DNA of 64,000 bases, from contig CAADRB010000025.1 of NCBI GenBank assembly GCA_900708905.1, positions 1,119,732 to 1,183,731 of the forward strand. The letters are read 5' to 3'. The DNA is from Hymenolepis diminuta. Taxonomy: Eukaryota; Platyhelminthes; Cestoda; Cyclophyllidea; Hymenolepididae. The notes under the pieces are model-generated. The model saw only the letters and a program-made list of their open reading frames with translations, was not told where the DNA came from and made no database searches. Below, one piece after another: positions 63,825-64,000 of the stretch. A program made the translations under genes and the position numbers. Every line of letters starts with the position of its first letter. Within the stretch, counting starts at the first letter, position 1.

Positions 63825-64000
63825 GTAAGTTAATGATCCATAATCCTTTATATAAGTAATAACATCCTACACCCTGTATGAACTTAGTCTTATATGTAAC
63901 CAAGTAACACAGATTAGAATATTCAAGGTCTAACTCTTTACAAATAAAATATTAATAATACTATAAAGGACAACGTTTTAATGTAGATGAAACTATTACG
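63825..64000 (+). other. Start of intron 1 of the EF-hand gene
   Basis: Begins GTAAGT. There are in-frame stops immediately downstream (TAA in GTAAGTTAATGA), so translation cannot read through. No acceptor with following open frame is seen before the window ends. Confidence 0.7.

Noticed and set aside
1..64000. tRNA, rRNA, CRISPR arrays or bacterial-style operons
   Set aside because: No A/B-box pairs, rRNA-like blocks, regularly spaced repeats or closely packed ORFs were seen on either strand.

Overview
This is a eukaryotic window, AT-rich and gene-poor. It looks like the genome of a parasitic flatworm, possibly a tapeworm, but that assignment is an inference (roughly 0.7). It rests on four things: an intronless, divergent rhodopsin-type GPCR; the first exon of a small two-EF-hand-style calcium-binding protein; a likely 71-nt intron of the small size common in flatworm genes; and remains of a Ty3/gypsy-type retrotransposon whose LTR is followed in one copy by a tRNA-Trp-like primer site, as in the CsRn1 group known from flukes. 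There are no bacterial features, CRISPR arrays or recognisable tRNA/rRNA genes.

Layout. 0-13 kb: an 851-base assembly gap, then a run of degenerate LTR fragments (1.3, 4.8, 6.0, 7.6 and 9.5 kb) in AT-rich noncoding DNA. 13.16-14.49 kb (+): the only long intact ORF, a 443-residue class A GPCR with altered motifs (HRY for DRY, NPLIF for NPxxY). 14.5-40 kb: mostly noncoding, with LTR pieces at 21.3, 23.5 and 25.2 kb and a second unidentified repeat family at 35.5 and 39.8 kb. 40.2-45.6 kb: a cluster of minus-strand LTR copies, one interrupted by a 73-base gap. 45.6-56 kb: noncoding apart from one LTR copy at 50.7-51.2 kb and two weak exon candidates at 48.1 and 53.4 kb.

56.1-59.2 kb (minus): a compact probable two-exon gene of unknown function, directly downstream of an LTR. 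That LTR follows a decayed gag-integrase relic lacking the reverse transcriptase region. 61.3-61.5 kb (minus): a short non-LTR reverse-transcriptase-like relic. 63.68-63.82 kb (+): exon 1 of an EF-hand protein running off the right edge.

The three gene candidates (GPCR, unknown gene, EF-hand protein) show no operon-like relation and are separated by tens of kilobases of repeat-rich DNA. Most other ORFs are under about 120 codons, which is what chance gives at this base composition. All homology calls are by eye; none was searched against a database.
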